Below, in pieces: positions 6,881 to 8,514 of a stretch of 8,514 bases of DNA. This DNA is from Chlorobiota bacterium (GTDB lineage Bacteria; Bacteroidota; Bacteroidia; Bacteroidales; JAADJA01). The stretch's first letter is position 1. Every line of letters begins with the position of its first letter. The notes under the pieces were generated by a model, which saw nothing but the letters and a program-made list of their open reading frames with translations, had not been told where the DNA came from and did no database searches. The DNA lies in the NCBI GenBank assembly GCA_030592565.1, contig JAUVIX010000145.1, positions 1 to 8,514 on the forward strand, in the 5' to 3' direction. The translations under genes were made by a program, and so were the position numbers.

Positions 6881-6920
6881 CGGGCACGGGGGTAGGAAAT
6901 GGAAAACGTCATTTAGCAAT

Positions 6921-7505
6921 TTAAAACACAAAAAAATTCCCATACTCCTCAGGTGTATTTATATTCACCAAAATTTTATCGCTTTGGGCTTCAACTCTTT
7001 TGCCATTATACCGTTTTAAAAAATCGCGAAGATTTATTTCAATATCATCCTCTGTTAATATCTCTTTAACAACATTTTTGGATAACAAAACCGGATGTCC
7101 TCCCCTGCTGTTAAATGTTGGAGTACAATAATCTGTATCATTTATAGCATTCAATAATAACTTTAATACATCTTCATCAACAAACGGATTATCAATATTA
7201 TGTATAAATACATTATTGCTATTTACCAAACTAATTAAACCGGTTTTTAGAGAATAAAACCGTTCATATTCAGGGTGGTGATTAATAACAATTTTTGCAA
7301 CTCCCGAAAGCCGGAGATTTAGCTTGTCAAATAGCTTTTTCCCCTCCTCATTCAGGACAACAATAATTTCCTTGCATCCAAAGTTGCTAAATTGGGCAAC
7401 AATTTCTTCGAGAAATATTTTACCCCTATTAAACTTTAAAGCAAACTTTGGCTTTCCCATCCTTCCCGACCTGCCTGCTGCAAGAATAATTGCTGAACAT
7501 TCCAT
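6921..7505 (-). CDS. MobA/MocA-like molybdenum cofactor nucleotidyltransferase
   Basis: This MobA-like NTP transferase of 194 residues is of usual size. It has the nucleotide-binding signature ILAAGRSGRMGKPK (7-20), the metal-binding region IDNPFVD (104-110, where relatives have a D-x-P motif such as DQPLV), the strand RGGHPVLL (134-141) and the ending ILVNINTPEEY (178-188, family DIDTPEDY). The family includes MobA (GTP) and MocA (CTP) enzymes that make dinucleotide forms of molybdopterin. MocA-like members accompany XdhC and molybdenum hydroxylases, which makes a cofactor-finishing role for this locus likely. Which nucleotide is used cannot be read with confidence. The start ATG at 7505 has an A-rich leader without Shine-Dalgarno. 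It runs convergent to xdhB and divergent from the ygfK-like gene. Confidence 0.88.
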   Translation of the reverse strand: MECSAIILAAGRSGRMGKPKFALKFNRGKIFLEEIVAQFSNFGCKEIIVVLNEEGKKLFDKLNLRLSGVAKIVINHHPEYERFYSLKTGLISLVNSNNVFIHNIDNPFVDEDVLKLLLNAINDTDYCTPTFNSRGGHPVLLSKNVVKEILTEDDIEINLRDFLKRYNGKRVEAQSDKILVNINTPEEYGNFFVF

Positions 7506-7524
7506 TTTAATATTTTTTCAAATG

Positions 7525-7532
7525 CAAAATTA
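7525..7532 (-). promoter_or_regulatory. Candidate -7 box (TAATTTTG) for the nucleotidyltransferase gene
   Basis: On the minus strand this reads TAATTTTG, a full match to the Bacteroidota -7 consensus TAnnTTTG. Transcription would begin roughly 13-15 bases before ATG 7505. No convincing -33 TTTG is found at the right spacing, and the sequence is AT-rich, so chance matches occur. Confidence 0.35.
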
Positions 7533-7577
7533 AGACAAAATGATTCTATGTTTAAGATAAACAATGAAGAAAATTTG

Positions 7578-7585
7578 TAAATTTG
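7578..7585 (+). promoter_or_regulatory. Candidate -7 box (TAAATTTG) for the ygfK-like gene
   Basis: TAAATTTG matches TAnnTTTG exactly and would place a transcript start near 7592, about 25 bases before ATG 7617. A poor -33 candidate, TGTTT, lies at 7549-7553, about 24 bases upstream. Together with the minus-strand box this makes the 111-base gap a divergent promoter region. Confidence 0.45.
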
Positions 7586-7616
7586 CCTCTTTTTCGGATA
7601 AAACCTGAGTAATAGA

Positions 7617-8514
7617 ATGACAGACAGATTTTCCATAATATCATTGCGACAGTTGTTCGGAATGATTATAAGTCAAGATAATACTAAAAAAGAAATACTT
7701 GGAATTCCAGAAGAGCTTTTCTTTAAGCCAAAAACGGATGATGGCTTCAGGTCATTCCGTTACGGTCAGCTTCTCGAATCACCCATAGGAGTTGCTGCAG
7801 GCCCTCACACACAGCTTGCCCAAAATATTGTTGCAGCCTGGTTAACCGGTGCAAGATGTTTTGAACTAAAAACTATCCAGACTCTCGATGAACTCGAAGT
7901 TTCAAAGCCCTGTATTGATATGCAGGATGAAGGATATAACTGTGAATGGTCGCAGGAACTAAAAGTAAATCAGTCATTTGACCAATATTTGAATGCATGG
8001 ATTCTTATTCATATTTTAAAAGATAAACTTAACATTGGCTCCTTAACCGAACCGGGATTTATCTTTAATATGAGTGTCGGTTATGATTATGAAGGTATTC
8101 TGAAAGATAATGTGCAGTTTTTCTTTAATAAAATGGAGAATGCCTCTGACGAACTAAAACAAAAAATTGATTCAATAAAGAATATTTATCCTCGTGTTAA
8201 AGAATTAAAAATAGCTTCAAAACTCTCGGACAATATTACATTGTCAACAATGCATGGCTGTCCACCTGATGAAATTGAAAAAATCGGACAATATCTGCTT
8301 ACCGAAAAAAAACTACACACAACCATAAAGCTTAATCCAACACTTCTTGGAAAGGAACAATTACAAAGCGTTATTTCAAATTCCGGATTTGACACGCAAG
8401 TTCCGGATAGTGCCTTTGAACATGACCTTAAGTATGATGAGGCCAAAAAAATCATATCCAATCTTTCAAACAAAGCTAAAGATCATAATCTCCATTTTGG
8501 TTTGAAACTTACAA
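7617..8514 (+). CDS. ygfK: YgfK-type oxidoreductase (putative selenate reductase family), N-terminal part
   Basis: The frame is open from ATG 7617 to the window end (299 codons); E. coli YgfK is about 1,030 residues, so two thirds lie to the right. It starts MTDRFSIISL and shows the family blocks ESPIGVAAGPHTQLAQNIVAAW (about 54-75), ELKTIQTLDELEVSKPCIDM with QDEGYNCEW (83-111), LSTMHGCPPDEIEKI (209-223), IKLNPTLLG (237-245) and FEHDLKYD (267-274). This part is a dihydroorotate-dehydrogenase-like barrel; the unseen remainder normally carries a glutamate-synthase-like FAD/NAD(P) domain and iron-sulfur sites. The start is fixed by an in-frame TAA at 7599-7601. The family is named for a weak selenate-reduction phenotype, but its genomic company (xdh, ssnA, hyuA, ygeW/X/Y) points to anaerobic purine ring reduction or breakdown. 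It has its own likely promoter and is divergent from the nucleotidyltransferase. Confidence 0.92.
   Translation, partial: MTDRFSIISLRQLFGMIISQDNTKKEILGIPEELFFKPKTDDGFRSFRYGQLLESPIGVAAGPHTQLAQNIVAAWLTGARCFELKTIQTLDELEVSKPCIDMQDEGYNCEWSQELKVNQSFDQYLNAWILIHILKDKLNIGSLTEPGFIFNMSVGYDYEGILKDNVQFFFNKMENASDELKQKIDSIKNIYPRVKELKIASKLSDNITLSTMHGCPPDEIEKIGQYLLTEKKLHTTIKLNPTLLGKEQLQSVISNSGFDTQVPDSAFEHDLKYDEAKKIISNLSNKAKDHNLHFGLKLT

Larger units (their letters stand above)
6712..6891. mobile_element. Possible MITE-like repeat element with imperfect inverted repeats
   Basis: TACGCGTCAACATAAGA (6723-6739) and TCTTAAGTTGACGCGTA (6864-6880) are inverted copies with one mismatch in 17. Just outside each, GGCACGGGG occurs in direct orientation (6712-6720 and 6883-6891). 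Between them lie about 124 bases with a strong hairpin and no gene. The G+C-rich ends stand out from AT-rich surroundings. The structure fits a small non-autonomous element or a dispersed repeat unit, but I see no target duplication and do not recognise a named family. Boundaries are approximate. Confidence 0.45.

Noticed and set aside
8186..8473. Minus-strand ORF inside the ygfK-like gene
   Set aside because: The plus strand encodes conserved YgfK blocks (TMHGCPP, IKLNPTLLG, FEHDLKY) through the same stretch.

Overview
The window reads as chromosomal DNA from a Bacteroidota bacterium, probably an anaerobic Bacteroidales-type lineage. Supporting signs are AT-rich coding sequence, weak or absent Shine-Dalgarno sites, A-rich start contexts, and two good matches to the Bacteroidota -7 promoter motif TAnnTTTG in the one divergent intergenic region. 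This assignment is inference from style, not from a marker gene.

Layout. (1) 1-1215, +: a GT4 glycosyltransferase resembling sucrose-phosphate synthase. It is cut by the left edge and carries an in-frame TAA at 67-69 inside otherwise family-like sequence. (2) 1341-6692, +: a xanthine dehydrogenase operon. It holds xdhC (maturation factor), an iron-sulfur/FAD subunit gene, and a molybdopterin subunit gene with every catalytic residue of true xanthine dehydrogenases. A UPF0175/DUF3368 (PIN) toxin-antitoxin pair sits between the two enzyme subunit genes. Its toxin gene is broken by an in-frame TAA, and the lost C-terminal third of the PIN domain is still readable up to 4380. (3) 6693-6920: a compact non-coding block with a 17-bp imperfect inverted repeat around a long GC-rich hairpin of the dispersed-repeat type, between convergent genes. 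(4) 6921-7505, -: a MobA/MocA-like nucleotidyltransferase, expected to attach a nucleotide to molybdopterin. (5) 7617-8514, +: the first 299 codons of a ygfK-type oxidoreductase (the 'putative selenate reductase' family), running off the right edge and missed by a complete-ORF search.

How the genes fit together. XdhA and XdhB form the enzyme, XdhC inserts the sulfurated molybdenum cofactor, and the MobA-like protein finishes the cofactor. YgfK belongs to the gene set (with ssnA, hyuA, ygeW/X/Y) that accompanies xanthine dehydrogenase in bacteria that degrade purines without oxygen. The window is therefore best read as one edge of an anaerobic purine or urate degradation locus, with remaining members expected to the right. 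The two nonsense codons, the toxin-antitoxin insertion and the repeat element show that the locus has been remodelled by small mobile or decaying pieces.
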